A stretch of 64,000 bases of DNA from Sciscionella sediminilitoris (GTDB lineage: Bacteria > Actinomycetota > Actinomycetes > Mycobacteriales > Pseudonocardiaceae). The notes under the pieces were generated by a model. The model did no database searches and had not been told where the DNA came from. It was given only the letters and a program-made list of their open reading frames with translations. Positions 44,436 to 52,882 of this stretch are shown in pieces. Positions within the stretch are counted from its first letter, which is position 1. Each line of letters starts with the position of its first letter. The DNA lies in NCBI RefSeq assembly GCF_000737195.2, contig NZ_JALM01000038.1, forward strand, positions 24,443 to 88,442. Reading direction: 5' to 3'. The position numbers and the translations under genes are program-made.

Positions 44436-45089
44436 GTGCTCGATCCGCTGATCTGCCCGTACTGCGGGCAGCGCGCCGAACGGCCACTGGCCGAGGAGAG
44501 CGGAATGCTGCGCTGTGACCGGTGCTGGCGCAGGCGCGCGTTCCGCAGGCTGCCACTGCTCGCCCTGACCGGGCCGAGCGGGGCGGGCAAGTCCACGGTC
44601 GGGCCCGCGCTCGTGGCGAACCTGGCCGAGCGGCTCGTGCTCGCCGAACAGGACGTGCTCTGGCACCCCGAACTGGCCGAGGACGAGCCGGGACATCCCC
44701 GGTTCCGGCGCACCTGGCTGCGGATGGCCGCGATGCTGCACCAGAGCGGCCGCCCGGTGTTGTTGTGCGGCACCGTAGTTCCCCCGGAGTTCGAACCGCT
44801 GCCCGAGCGTGCGCTGTTCTCCGGGATCCACTACTGCGCGCTGACCGCGGAGAACACCGTGCTCGCCCGGCGACTGCGGGACCGGCCCGCGTGGCGGCAG
44901 TGGGACGAACCGCGGATCGCCGAGACCTGCGCGTTCAACGACTGGCTCCGCGCGGAGGCGGCCACGATGGATCCACCCGTCCGGTTGCTGGACACCACGA
45001 CCGCACCACTGGAGGAGACGGTGTGTGCGGTGACCGCGTGGGCGCGTGCGGTACTCGGCGAGAAAACCTTGCGTACCACCGGTATGTAA
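44436..45089 (+). CDS. zinc-ribbon plus P-loop kinase-like protein
   Basis: A 217-residue protein that joins an N-terminal Cys4 ribbon (CPYC at 7-10 and CDRC at 27-30) to a nucleotide kinase fold with Walker A GPSGAGKST at about 45-53 and the late segments LCGTVVPP and DTTTAPLEETVCAVTAW. Similar kinases act on nucleosides, gluconate or shikimate, but none is matched closely enough to name. The zinc ribbon is an unusual addition. It begins with a GTG after a 12-bp gap and probably works with the upstream zinc-ribbon protein. Confidence 0.7.
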   Translation: MLDPLICPYCGQRAERPLAEESGMLRCDRCWRRRAFRRLPLLALTGPSGAGKSTVGPALVANLAERLVLAEQDVLWHPELAEDEPGHPRFRRTWLRMAAMLHQSGRPVLLCGTVVPPEFEPLPERALFSGIHYCALTAENTVLARRLRDRPAWRQWDEPRIAETCAFNDWLRAEAATMDPPVRLLDTTTAPLEETVCAVTAWARAVLGEKTLRTTGM

Positions 45090-45104
45090 GAGCATTCTCG
45101 GCCT

Positions 45105-46400
45105 ATGCCGAACCGGTCAGCGTTGCCCCGCAAAGATGAGCTCAAACCGTTCGCCCAACTCACCGTGCAGTCCACGATCCTGCGCACCGCGGCATTTTTC
45201 GGCGATCCCTGCGCGCGGGTGTTCCGCGAGCCCCCGCTGTCCGATCCGTATCCGGAGTACGAGCGGATCCGGTCCAGGGGCCCGGTGTGCACCAGCCGGG
45301 TCGGTTTGGCGGTCACCGCCGATCACGCGGTGTGCAGCTCGATCCTGCGGGACGGCGACTGGCGGGTTATTCCCCCGGAGGTCTTCCATCCGGGCTCCTG
45401 GGACGAGCGGGAGATCGCCCACCCGGTCGACCACTCGCTGCTGGCCATGAACCCGCCCGAGCACACCAGGCTGCGCCGGGTGGTCTCGCCCTGGTTCACC
45501 CCGCGGGCTCTGCGCAGCAGGGCCGAGCGCATCGAGGCGACCGTGCGAGAATTCCTCGACGAGCTGGCCACCCGCGAACGGTTCGATCTGATCAGCGATT
45601 TCGCCACCCGGGTCCCGATCAGGGTGATCTGCGATCTGCTCGGCGTGGACGACGAACGGCACGCCGACTTCGCGTACTGGGGCCAGGTACTCGGCTCCAC
45701 CATCGACGGGGTGCGCACCCTCGGCCAGCTGCGCGAGGTGGACTCGGTCGGGCGCGCGATGACCGCCTACTTCACCGAGCTGCTCGGCAAGCGGCGGACC
45801 GATCCGGGCGAGGACGTGGTCAGCGGGCTCGTCGCGCACGACGAGGAGTTCAGTGAGCGCGACCTCACCGCGACGGCCGGGCTGCTGCTCGGCGCGGGCT
45901 TCGAAACCACGCGCAACCTCATCGGCAACGGCATTCTCGCACTGCTGCGCCACCCCGGACAACTGCGCCTGCTGCAGGCCGAACCCGAACGGGCGGGCAA
46001 TGCCGTGGAGGAGATCCTGCGCTACGACTCCCCCGTGCAGCAGACCGCGCGGACCCCCGCGGCGGACACCGAAGTGGGCGGGGTGCCGCTGCGCAAGGGC
46101 GCGCTGCTCGGCGTGCTGCTCGGCGCCGCGAACCGGGATCCGCGGGTGTTCACCGATCCGCACCGGTTCGACATCACCCGGGAGAACGCGCGCGAGCATC
46201 TGTCGTTCTCCGGTGGCGCGCACTTCTGCCTTGGCGCGGGGCTCGCCCGGATGGAGGGCGAGATCGCACTGCGCGAACTGGTCGCCCGCTTCCCCGGTCT
46301 CGCCGCGGTCGCCGAACCACGCAGGCGCCCGACCAGGGTGCTGCGCGGGATCGCCTCGCTGCCCATGACGACCGGCCCGCGCGCCACGGTGATCGCCTAG
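45105..46400 (+). CDS. cytochrome P450
   Basis: This 431-residue soluble P450 has the I-helix GAGFETT with oxygen-binding Thr, the ExxR motif in EEILR, and the haem loop FSGGAHFCLGAGLARME, whose Cys binds haem iron. The length matches bacterial CYPs. It needs a ferredoxin partner, which is not encoded nearby. The start lies 15 bp after the kinase-like gene, so the two may be co-transcribed; CATTCT shortly before the ATG could also serve as a -10 for a leaderless transcript. Its TAG stop shares CTAG with the convergent MFS gene. Substrate unknown. Confidence 0.93.
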   Translation: MPNRSALPRKDELKPFAQLTVQSTILRTAAFFGDPCARVFREPPLSDPYPEYERIRSRGPVCTSRVGLAVTADHAVCSSILRDGDWRVIPPEVFHPGSWDEREIAHPVDHSLLAMNPPEHTRLRRVVSPWFTPRALRSRAERIEATVREFLDELATRERFDLISDFATRVPIRVICDLLGVDDERHADFAYWGQVLGSTIDGVRTLGQLREVDSVGRAMTAYFTELLGKRRTDPGEDVVSGLVAHDEEFSERDLTATAGLLLGAGFETTRNLIGNGILALLRHPGQLRLLQAEPERAGNAVEEILRYDSPVQQTARTPAADTEVGGVPLRKGALLGVLLGAANRDPRVFTDPHRFDITRENAREHLSFSGGAHFCLGAGLARMEGEIALRELVARFPGLAAVAEPRRRPTRVLRGIASLPMTTGPRATVIA

Positions 46401-47788
46401 GGAGCGACCGGTTCCGGTTCGGGAGCCCGGGATCGGCGGACCCCGGCGACCGCGGTCCCCACACCGAGCACCCCGATCACCGCGACCACGCCGAACATCA
46501 GGCCCGCGGCGAGCGGGATGTCCGCACCGGCGAGGTTGACCAGAAGGCCGGTCAGCGCCGCACCGAAGGCGTTGGCGAGCAGCTGCACGGTGTTGATCCC
46601 GGCCGCCGCCTTGCCGCCCTCGCTTTCCCCGACCGCGCCCATCGCCACGCTCGTCACGTGCGGCCAGGCGATGCCGATCCCGGCGCCCGCGAGCAGCAGG
46701 GCGATCACCAGCGGCACGAGCACACCTCCCGGGGCGAACACCGCACTGGCGGCGAGCCCGAGCGCGAGCACCGCGGGCCCGAGCACGATCAGCCTGCGCA
46801 CCCGTGTCTCCCGCGCGGCGTTGGCACTGGGCACCTCGCCAGCGGTCCAGCCGAAGGCGAGCGCGGCACCGAGGAAACCGGCCGCGAGCGCCCCGAGCCC
46901 CGCGAGGTGCTGACCGAACAGCGGCACGAACTGCTCGGTCGTGGAACCGATGGCCAGCAGCGCGATCGTGGCGTAGAGCCAGCGCAGCCGGGAACCGCGC
47001 GCGAAGGTGGACCCCGGGAGCACCCCGACCGGTCCACGGCGGTCCACCACGACGAACACCGCGATCAGCACCAGTCCGAGAACGACACCGATGGCGCTGA
47101 CCAGTGGGCTGCCGAACAGTCCGGCCACGCTCACCACGAGCGCGGATCCGGCCACCAGCAGCAGCCCGGCCACCGGGAACCGCTCCGCCTCGGCCGCGGT
47201 CCGCCCCTGCCCGAGCGCCTTCGGGGTGAACGCGAGCACGATCAGCGAGAGCACCCCGAGACAGACGAACCCGCCGCGCCAGAGGCCGAACTGGGCCCAC
47301 AACCCGCCGAGCACCGGGCCGAGGAAGGTGCCCACCGCCCACATCGTGGAGATGAGCGCGGAACCCCTGGCCCACAACCGCTCCGGCAGGGTCACCCGCA
47401 GCAGCGCGTAGGCCAGCCCGGCGAGCAGCCCGCCGCCCGCGCCCTGCACGGCGCGCCCGGCCAGCAGCACCCCCATGTCCGGTGCGACCGAGGCGATCGC
47501 ACAGCCGAGCGTGAACAACCCGATCGCGAGCAGATACGCGCCCCGGTGCGTGGTCGCCGCGAGCAACCGGGAGACGAGCACCGCGGCGGCGACCGAGGGC
47601 AGCAGGAAGATCGTGGTCGCCCAGGCGTAGAACCGGGCGCCGCCGATCTCCTCGATCGCCGAGGGCAGCAGGCTGGTGGTCAGGTACACATTCGTCGCGT
47701 AGAGCGCGACCCCGCCGGCGAGGACCACGAGCACGCCGAGATAGCGCCGCCCGAACAGTTCGCCCCACGATCCTAACTTGTCTGACAT
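46397..47788 (-). CDS. MFS transporter (exporter type)
   Basis: A 463-residue membrane protein with about 14 hydrophobic helices. N-terminal NVYLTTSLLPSAIEEIGG, the loop 2-3 region FLLPSVAAAVLVSRLLAATTHRGAYL and AVQGAGGGLLAGLAYALLR fit an EmrB/QacA-like MFS exporter, though motif A is weaker than usual. It is divergent from a FadR-type GntR gene, with only 38 bp between starts, so that regulator is the likely controller. No ribosome-binding site precedes the ATG. Substrate unknown. Confidence 0.88.
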   Translation of the reverse strand: MSDKLGSWGELFGRRYLGVLVVLAGGVALYATNVYLTTSLLPSAIEEIGGARFYAWATTIFLLPSVAAAVLVSRLLAATTHRGAYLLAIGLFTLGCAIASVAPDMGVLLAGRAVQGAGGGLLAGLAYALLRVTLPERLWARGSALISTMWAVGTFLGPVLGGLWAQFGLWRGGFVCLGVLSLIVLAFTPKALGQGRTAAEAERFPVAGLLLVAGSALVVSVAGLFGSPLVSAIGVVLGLVLIAVFVVVDRRGPVGVLPGSTFARGSRLRWLYATIALLAIGSTTEQFVPLFGQHLAGLGALAAGFLGAALAFGWTAGEVPSANAARETRVRRLIVLGPAVLALGLAASAVFAPGGVLVPLVIALLLAGAGIGIAWPHVTSVAMGAVGESEGGKAAAGINTVQLLANAFGAALTGLLVNLAGADIPLAAGLMFGVVAVIGVLGVGTAVAGVRRSRAPEPEPVAP

Positions 47789-47813
47789 CTGTCCGATTCT
47801 GCCGGAACTGCGC

Positions 47814-47819
47814 TAGGCT
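47814..47819 (+). promoter_or_regulatory. -10 element of a probable leaderless promoter
   Basis: TAGGCT lies 7 nt before the GTG of the GntR gene, and no Shine-Dalgarno sequence is present in the 38-bp divergent gap. Confidence 0.45.
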
Positions 47820-47826
47820 GTCCACC

Positions 47827-48537
47827 GTGGCCCTCGATCCGATCGACAAGACGACGACGCTGACCAAGGTGACCGAACGGCTGCGCGCCGAGCTGGACAG
47901 CGGGCGCTGGCCGATCGGCACCCGCATCCCGGGTGAGCTGGTGCTCGCCGGGGAACTCGATGTCTCCCGGCCCTTGCTGCGCGAGGCGATCCGGGGCCTG
48001 ACCAATCTCGGCATGCTGGAGGCACGCCGCGGTTCGGGGACCTATGTGCGCAGCACGGCGAGCCCGGAAGCGATCCTGTCCAGCCTGGACACCGCGGAAG
48101 TGCGGGAGATCTACGAGGTGCAGCTGGCCTATGACGTGCAAGCCGCCGGTCTCGCGGCGAACCGGCGCACCGAGACAGACCTCGACCGGCTGCGCGGGCT
48201 GCTCGAGGCGCGCAACCGGGCCGAGGACGACCGCGCCGACGTCGAGGGATTCGCCAGTGCCGATGCCGAGTTCCACCTGGCGATCGTGCAGGCGGCGGGA
48301 AATCCGCTGCTGCTCGAGCTCTACCGGTACTTCGTGGTGCGCCTGGAGGCGAGCCTGCGCACGGTGCACGCCGACACGACGGTGCCGACCTGCGGGTACG
48401 AATCACACCAGACGGTGTTCGACGCGATCCGGATCGGGGACGCCGAACTGGCCAGGGCGAGCGCGCGGGCCATGGTGGAGTGCGCGATCAACGCCCTCGA
48501 TCAGTCCGGCGCCGCCCGGTCCGGCGATCCGGGCTGA
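47827..48537 (+). CDS. GntR-family regulator, FadR subfamily
   Basis: This 236-residue protein has an N-terminal winged helix-turn-helix (LDSGRWPIGTRIPGELVLAGELDVSRPLLREAIRGL, with RRGSGTYV in the wing) and a C-terminal FCD helical domain, whose metal or effector ligands include FHLAIVQAAGNPLL and the late ESHQTVFDAI. FadR-like regulators answer to small acids or acyl-CoAs. It is divergent from an MFS transporter and probably controls it. Its 3' end overlaps the membrane-protein gene on the other strand by 50 bp. Confidence 0.9.
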   Translation: MALDPIDKTTTLTKVTERLRAELDSGRWPIGTRIPGELVLAGELDVSRPLLREAIRGLTNLGMLEARRGSGTYVRSTASPEAILSSLDTAEVREIYEVQLAYDVQAAGLAANRRTETDLDRLRGLLEARNRAEDDRADVEGFASADAEFHLAIVQAAGNPLLLELYRYFVVRLEASLRTVHADTTVPTCGYESHQTVFDAIRIGDAELARASARAMVECAINALDQSGAARSGDPG

Positions 48538-49039
48538 ACTCGGCCGCCGCCTCGTCGAACCGCGCCTGCGGGGTGTCGATCGCGGGCTCGGTGATCACGA
48601 AGTACCGGGGAAGCGGCGCGGTGCCCGCCAGATGCAGCACCCGCACCAGCAGGCGGGCCCGCAGCGCGCGGGTGTCCCGGACGGCGTCGTTGTAGACCCG
48701 GCAGGCGAACACCACCCGGATCTGGGCATCCGCGAGTTCCCCCGCGACCTCCTCGGGCAGTCCGCGCGGGTCGAGCTCGTCCAGTGCCGCGGTGAGCCGG
48801 TCCTCGGCATCCGCGCGGCCTTCCGTACTGGCGTGCTCGGCCTCGTCGGCGAGTGTCCGCACGCCGAGCCCGCTCACCCTGGCGACCGCGGCCCGGCGGC
48901 CGAGTGCGGCGGAGAGCCCGGCGCGAGCGGCGTCGGTGCGAATGTGCAGCCGGTCCAGCCGGTGCGCGGTGCCGATCACGAGCACCGTGCCGAGCACCAC
49001 CAGCAGCAGCGCGCCGACGATCAGGATGGCCAGCGTCAT
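48488..49039 (-). CDS. single-pass membrane protein downstream of pimA, function unknown
   Basis: A 183-residue protein with an N-terminal transmembrane helix (LAILIVGALLLVVLGTVLVIGTAH), then a soluble helical part (LDRLHIRTDAARAGLSAAL, LLVRVLHLAG) reminiscent of LemA-like proteins, and a basic tail. The ATG overlaps the pimA stop by 4 bp (ATGA), so it belongs to the pgsA-acyltransferase-pimA operon. In mycobacteria a membrane/Nudix protein holds this place, but no Nudix box is visible here. A role in phosphatidylinositol mannoside assembly or the envelope is inference from context. Confidence 0.72.
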   Translation of the reverse strand: MTLAILIVGALLLVVLGTVLVIGTAHRLDRLHIRTDAARAGLSAALGRRAAVARVSGLGVRTLADEAEHASTEGRADAEDRLTAALDELDPRGLPEEVAGELADAQIRVVFACRVYNDAVRDTRALRARLLVRVLHLAGTAPLPRYFVITEPAIDTPQARFDEAAAEFSPDRRTGRRRTDRGR

Positions 49040-50130
49040 GCCGCCGCCCGCATGGGATGGGCGGCGATCGCGGTGTCGTAGACCCGTTCGACGGCCGCGG
49101 CCACCACCGGCCAGTCGAACACGGCGGCCCGCTCCGTGCCCACCGCACCGAGCTCGGCACGCCGCCGCGCATCGGCGAGCAGCCCGCGCAGCGCCGCGGC
49201 GAGCGCTTCCGGTTCACCAGGTGGCACGAACTCCGCCGCTCCCCCGGCGACTGCGCGGAAGGCCTCGAGTTCGCTCGCCACGACCGGGGTTCCCGCGGCC
49301 ATCGCCTCCACGAGCACCATGCCGAAGGATTCCCCGCCGAGATGCGGCGCGCAGAACACATCCATGGCCCGCAGTGCCCGCGCCTTGGCCGGTTCGTCCA
49401 CCACGCCGAGGAACTCGATCCGCTCGGCGAGCGCGGGCCCGGCGAACCGGCGCGCCGCCCGCCGATCCCCGCCCCCGACCACGAGCAGGCGCAGCTTGTC
49501 GGTCTCGGCCGCGAGCTCGCGCAGCGCGGTGAGCAGCACCCGGAATCCCTTACGCGATTCGTCGAACCGCCCGGCGAAACCGACCGTGACCCCGTCGGCG
49601 CCGCGCTGTCCGGCGAACAGCGGCACATCCACCCCGTTGCCGATCTCCACCGCGTCCAGCCCGAGATTGCCCGCCTGCACCCGGCGCGCGCATTCGGAGA
49701 CGGCGATCCGCGCGGTGACCTTCTCCAGCAGCGGACGCAGCACCGGAGCGGCCCCGCGCAGCGCGAGCGAGCGGCGCGGTCCGGCGTGGAAGGTCGCCAC
49801 GACCGGGCAGTCGGCCAGCAGCAGCGCGAGCATGGACACGCTCGGCGCCGCGGGCTCGTGCACGTGCAGCACATCGAAGGAATGCTCGGCGAGCCACGAT
49901 CGCACCCGCGCGTAGCTACCCGGACCGAAGGCCAGCCGCGCGATGGAACCGTTGTACGGCACCGCGAACGCGCGACCGGCCGAGGTGACCGATTCCTCCT
50001 GCCCCGCGGCGGGAGCCAGTACCTCGACCGTGTGACCGAATCCGCGCAGCGCCGTGGCGAGGGCGAGCACGTGTGCCTGCACCCCGCCGGGCACCGCGAG
50101 CGAGTATGGGCACACCATGCCGATCCTCAT
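49036..50130 (-). CDS. pimA: phosphatidylinositol alpha-mannosyltransferase PimA
   Basis: This 364-residue GT4 glycosyltransferase puts the first mannose from GDP-mannose on phosphatidylinositol. Family segments are the start RIGMVCPYSLAVPGGVQAHV, the donor loop GRFDESRKGFRVLL and the E-x7-E-like region GGESFGMVLVEAMAAG. The ATG overlaps the acyltransferase stop by 4 bp, exactly as in the mycobacterial pgsA-Rv2611c-pimA cluster. It works at the inner face of the membrane; the adjacent acyltransferase probably acylates its product. Confidence 0.94.
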   Translation of the reverse strand: MRIGMVCPYSLAVPGGVQAHVLALATALRGFGHTVEVLAPAAGQEESVTSAGRAFAVPYNGSIARLAFGPGSYARVRSWLAEHSFDVLHVHEPAAPSVSMLALLLADCPVVATFHAGPRRSLALRGAAPVLRPLLEKVTARIAVSECARRVQAGNLGLDAVEIGNGVDVPLFAGQRGADGVTVGFAGRFDESRKGFRVLLTALRELAAETDKLRLLVVGGGDRRAARRFAGPALAERIEFLGVVDEPAKARALRAMDVFCAPHLGGESFGMVLVEAMAAGTPVVASELEAFRAVAGGAAEFVPPGEPEALAAALRGLLADARRRAELGAVGTERAAVFDWPVVAAAVERVYDTAIAAHPMRAAA

Positions 50131-50966
50131 GACGCACCGTGCCACGGTCTGCCGAGCATGTGCCAATCCTGCGGGTGCGCCGCGATCTCCCCGGCGAGCC
50201 GGTCGGCCAGCGTCTGGGTCGCCACCGTGGTGTCGGTGACCGGCAGCGGCGGATGGATGCGCACGCCCCAACCGGACGGGGTGAACCAGCAGCCCGCGGG
50301 CAGCAGCGCGGCACCGGTGGCCCGCGCCAGCCGCGCCGGTCCGGTCGGGAACCGTGACCGGGCCCCGAAGAAGTCCACCTCGAGCCCGCCGCCGTTCAGG
50401 TCCCGGTCCGCGATGAGGCAGACGATCCCGCCGGCGCACAGTCGTTCGTAGAGGGCGCGCGGCCCGGGGGCGATGTCGATGCCGAGCGCGGCGCGGGCCC
50501 GCACGAAGCGCCGGTAGAGCGAGTCCGGGCGCAGCCGATGGGCGAACGCGGTGAACCGGCCGTACCTGCTGGCCAGCCACAGCCCGGCGATGTCCCAGTT
50601 TCCGGCGTGCGGAAGGGCGAGCACGACACCGCGGCCGCCCGCGAGCGCCGCATCGAGGTTGGCGCGCCCGCGCACGCCGAGTTCGACGAGGTGCGCCAAC
50701 CGCGGATGATCCATCCCGGCAAGGCCGAACAGCTCCCGCCAATAGCGCGCGTAGGAGCGCATCCCCGCGCGCACCAGCGCGTCCAGATCGGCCCGCGGAC
50801 CGGCCACCCGTGCCAGATTCGCGCGCAGCTGCCGCACCCCGGCGGTCTGCCGCGCGACCGCCGCATCGGCGCCGAGCCGATAGACGCGGTCCCCGATCCG
50901 CGCGGGCAGCAGTGGAGTGCCCGCCCATGCCGTGGCGTATCCCGCTGCGGCCAGTCGCTCCTTCAT
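50127..50966 (-). CDS. phosphatidylinositol mannoside acyltransferase (PatA-like)
   Basis: The 279-residue protein belongs to the HtrB/LpxL-type acyltransferase family. The catalytic HxxxxD motif is HAGNWD, with ADRDLNGGGLEVDFFG further on. The M. tuberculosis homologue Rv2611c (PatA) acylates a mannose of PIM1/PIM2, and its gene lies in the same place between pgsA and pimA. It should be membrane associated and take acyl groups from acyl-CoA. It overlaps pimA by 4 bp and lies 12 bp after pgsA. Confidence 0.92.
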   Translation of the reverse strand: MKERLAAAGYATAWAGTPLLPARIGDRVYRLGADAAVARQTAGVRQLRANLARVAGPRADLDALVRAGMRSYARYWRELFGLAGMDHPRLAHLVELGVRGRANLDAALAGGRGVVLALPHAGNWDIAGLWLASRYGRFTAFAHRLRPDSLYRRFVRARAALGIDIAPGPRALYERLCAGGIVCLIADRDLNGGGLEVDFFGARSRFPTGPARLARATGAALLPAGCWFTPSGWGVRIHPPLPVTDTTVATQTLADRLAGEIAAHPQDWHMLGRPWHGAS

Positions 50967-50978
50967 CCGCCCGCTGCC

Positions 50979-51578
50979 TCAGTTGCTCGCCGAGCGGTAC
51001 AGCGAGGTCAGCCGCTGCCCGATGGTGAACACGGCGAGCAGGGCGAGCAGGCCGAGACCGGCATGTGCGGCATAGGGCACCCCGAGCCCGTACAGTCCCA
51101 CCCCGACGAGGGCGAGGATGAACCGCTCCGCGCGCTCGGCGAGGCCACCATCGGCTTCCAGGCCGTTCGCCTCGGCGCGCGCCTTGATGTAGGAGATCAC
51201 CTGCGCACAGGAGCCCCCGATGAGCGCGGCGAGCCCGAGCCAGTGGTCCCCCTCGATCACGAAGGCCCACCAGGTCAGTGATCCGAACAGCACAGCATCG
51301 ACCAGGCGGTCACAGCTGGCGTCGAGCACCGCGCCGAAGGCGGTCGCCCCCGCCACCCGCGCCATCGCCCCGTCGAGCAGATCGAACAGCAGGAACACGG
51401 CCACCACGAGGGCACCGAGCACCAGCTGACCGTGCGGGAAGAACCACAGCGCGGCCGCGCACGAGCACACCGAGCCGACCACGGTGATCACGTTCGGGGT
51501 GGCACCGCGGTCAACGAGCCAATGCGCGACCGGATCGGTCAGCTTCGCGATCGGGGCGCGGGCAAGCACGTTGAGCAT
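50979..51578 (-). CDS. pgsA: phosphatidylinositol phosphate synthase PgsA
   Basis: This 199-residue membrane enzyme makes phosphatidylinositol phosphate from CDP-diacylglycerol and inositol phosphate, the base for PIMs. It has the CDP-alcohol phosphatidyltransferase signature D-x2-DG-x2-AR-x8-G-x3-D-x3-D within DLLDGAMARVAGATAFGAVL and the DASCDR that follows, and about six hydrophobic helices. The ATG at 51578 fits the family start (MLNVLARAPIAKLTDPVAHWL) better than a TTG at 51593. Normally the HIT-domain gene directly precedes pgsA; here MarR and YceI genes intervene. Confidence 0.92.
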   Translation of the reverse strand: MLNVLARAPIAKLTDPVAHWLVDRGATPNVITVVGSVCSCAAALWFFPHGQLVLGALVVAVFLLFDLLDGAMARVAGATAFGAVLDASCDRLVDAVLFGSLTWWAFVIEGDHWLGLAALIGGSCAQVISYIKARAEANGLEADGGLAERAERFILALVGVGLYGLGVPYAAHAGLGLLALLAVFTIGQRLTSLYRSASN

Positions 51579-51666
51579 GAGCGGGGCGTCCAACTACTCC
51601 ATACGGTAACCGGCTTCGTGGTAACCAGATCAGCCTATCTCGCCCGGCGCGTGCACCGTGTGTGAG

Positions 51667-52158
51667 CTAAAGGGTGCCCTCTTCCGCACGTACCTTCGCG
51701 CACTCGCCCGCCAGGTTGCCCGCGATCGCCGCGCTGATCTCACCGAGTTGGCGCACCTGCTCCGGGGTCAGCACATCGAACAGGGCTTCACGCACCGTCG
51801 TCACATGGTCCGGGGCCGCGGCGTGGATCACCGCGAACCCCTTCTCGGTCAGCCGGGCCCAGCTGCCCCTGCGGTCCACATCGCAGTCATCCCGGCTGAT
51901 CCAGCCGGAGCGCTCCATCCGGTTCACCGCGTGCGAGAGCTTGCTGCGCGAGGATCGGCTGGCGTCCGCGAGCTCGCTCATCCGCAGCTTCATATCCGGC
52001 GCCTCGGACAATGCGACCAGCACCTCGTAGTAGGTCTGGGGCATCTGCGCATCCCGCTGCAGGCGCCGTTCGATATGCTCGCGGAGCATGGTGGTGGCGG
52101 CCAGATAGCTCCGCCAGACCGCCTGCTCCTCATCGCTGAGCCAGCGTACCTCGGACAT
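51667..52158 (-). CDS. MarR-family regulator
   Basis: A 163-residue MarR protein. The winged helix-turn-helix includes LRMSELADASRSSRSKLSHAVNRMERSGWI and the wing CDVDRRGSWARLTEKG. It is divergent from the YceI gene with a 99-bp gap that holds two TTGAA..TTCAA-like palindromes, so it very likely controls yceI and itself. No cysteine of OhrR type is evident near the N-terminus, so oxidant sensing is not supported; a small-ligand effector is more likely. Confidence 0.9.
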   Translation of the reverse strand: MSEVRWLSDEEQAVWRSYLAATTMLREHIERRLQRDAQMPQTYYEVLVALSEAPDMKLRMSELADASRSSRSKLSHAVNRMERSGWISRDDCDVDRRGSWARLTEKGFAVIHAAAPDHVTTVREALFDVLTPEQVRQLGEISAAIAGNLAGECAKVRAEEGTL

Positions 52159-52174
52159 AGCCCCATCTTACTAG

Positions 52175-52219
52175 TTGAACGTTCAATTTGTCTTGGGTAG
52201 GATCTTGTTGAAGGCTCAA
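52175..52219. promoter_or_regulatory. two MarR-type operators between marR and yceI
   Basis: TTGAACGTTCAA at 52175-52186 is a perfect palindrome. TTGAAGGCTCAA at 52208-52219 matches it at 10 of 12 positions, 33 bp away (about three helix turns). Both lie in the region shared by the divergent genes. Confidence 0.7.
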
Positions 52220-52257
52220 ACAACCCGACCGAGATCCGACTTATGGAGGAACACCGC

Positions 52258-52800
52258 ATGAGCGCACCGACCATCCCCGGTTACATCACCGGCACCTGGG
52301 ACATCGACGCCACTCACTCGAACATCAGCTTCACCGTCCGGCACCTGGGCGTCTCCAAGGTCCGCGGCCGGTTCGACGAGGTCAGCGGCAGCATCACCAC
52401 CGGTGAGCGGGTCGAGGACTCCTCGGTCACCGCGACCATCGCCACCGCGAGCGTGGACACCGGCAACGCCGACCGGGACACGCACATCAAGGCCGAGGAC
52501 TTCCTGAACGCCGAGAAGCACGAGTCGCTGAGCTTCACCTCCACCGGGATCCGCGCCGACGGCGAGGACTACGCGATCGACGGCGAGCTCACCGTCCGCG
52601 GCGTCACCAAGCCGGTCACCCTGGCCGCGGAGTTCGGCGGCATCGGGGACGGCCTCGCCGAGGGCAGCACCGTCATCGGGATCTCCGCGCGCACCGAGAT
52701 CAAGCGCTCGGACTTCGAGGTCGCCGCGAACGTGCCGACCGGCGTGCTCGGCGACAAGATCACCATCGAGCTCGACATCGAGGCCCTGCTGCGCAAGTGA
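52258..52800 (+). CDS. YceI-family protein
   Basis: A 180-residue lipocalin-like beta protein of the YceI family. Diagnostic segments are GTWDIDATHSNISFTVRHLGVSKVRGRF, DTGNADRDTHIKAEDFLNAEKH and LTVRGVTKPVTL. Family members bind isoprenoid chains, such as polyisoprenoid quinone precursors. No signal peptide is present, so it should act in the cytoplasm. GGAGG lies 8 nt before the ATG at 52258. It is regulated by the divergent MarR gene. An 82-bp convergent gap with a weak GC-rich hairpin separates it from the HIT gene. Confidence 0.92.
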   Translation: MSAPTIPGYITGTWDIDATHSNISFTVRHLGVSKVRGRFDEVSGSITTGERVEDSSVTATIATASVDTGNADRDTHIKAEDFLNAEKHESLSFTSTGIRADGEDYAIDGELTVRGVTKPVTLAAEFGGIGDGLAEGSTVIGISARTEIKRSDFEVAANVPTGVLGDKITIELDIEALLRK

Positions 52801-52882
52801 GTGACAGGCGCCCGGCGCCGGTGTTGCTTTCCCCACCGGGCAATGGGCGCCGCCACCCGCACCGGCCCGAGATCTCTCGAAC

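Noticed and set aside
44436..45089. Naming the ribbon-kinase protein as gluconate or shikimate kinase
   Set aside because: Only the Walker A loop and general fold pattern are visible; no substrate motif supports a name.
43341..45095. Minus-strand extension of the EgtA frame over acnR and the zinc-ribbon genes
   Set aside because: EgtA homology starts at the ATG at 43340; upstream residues are the shadow of well-supported plus-strand genes.
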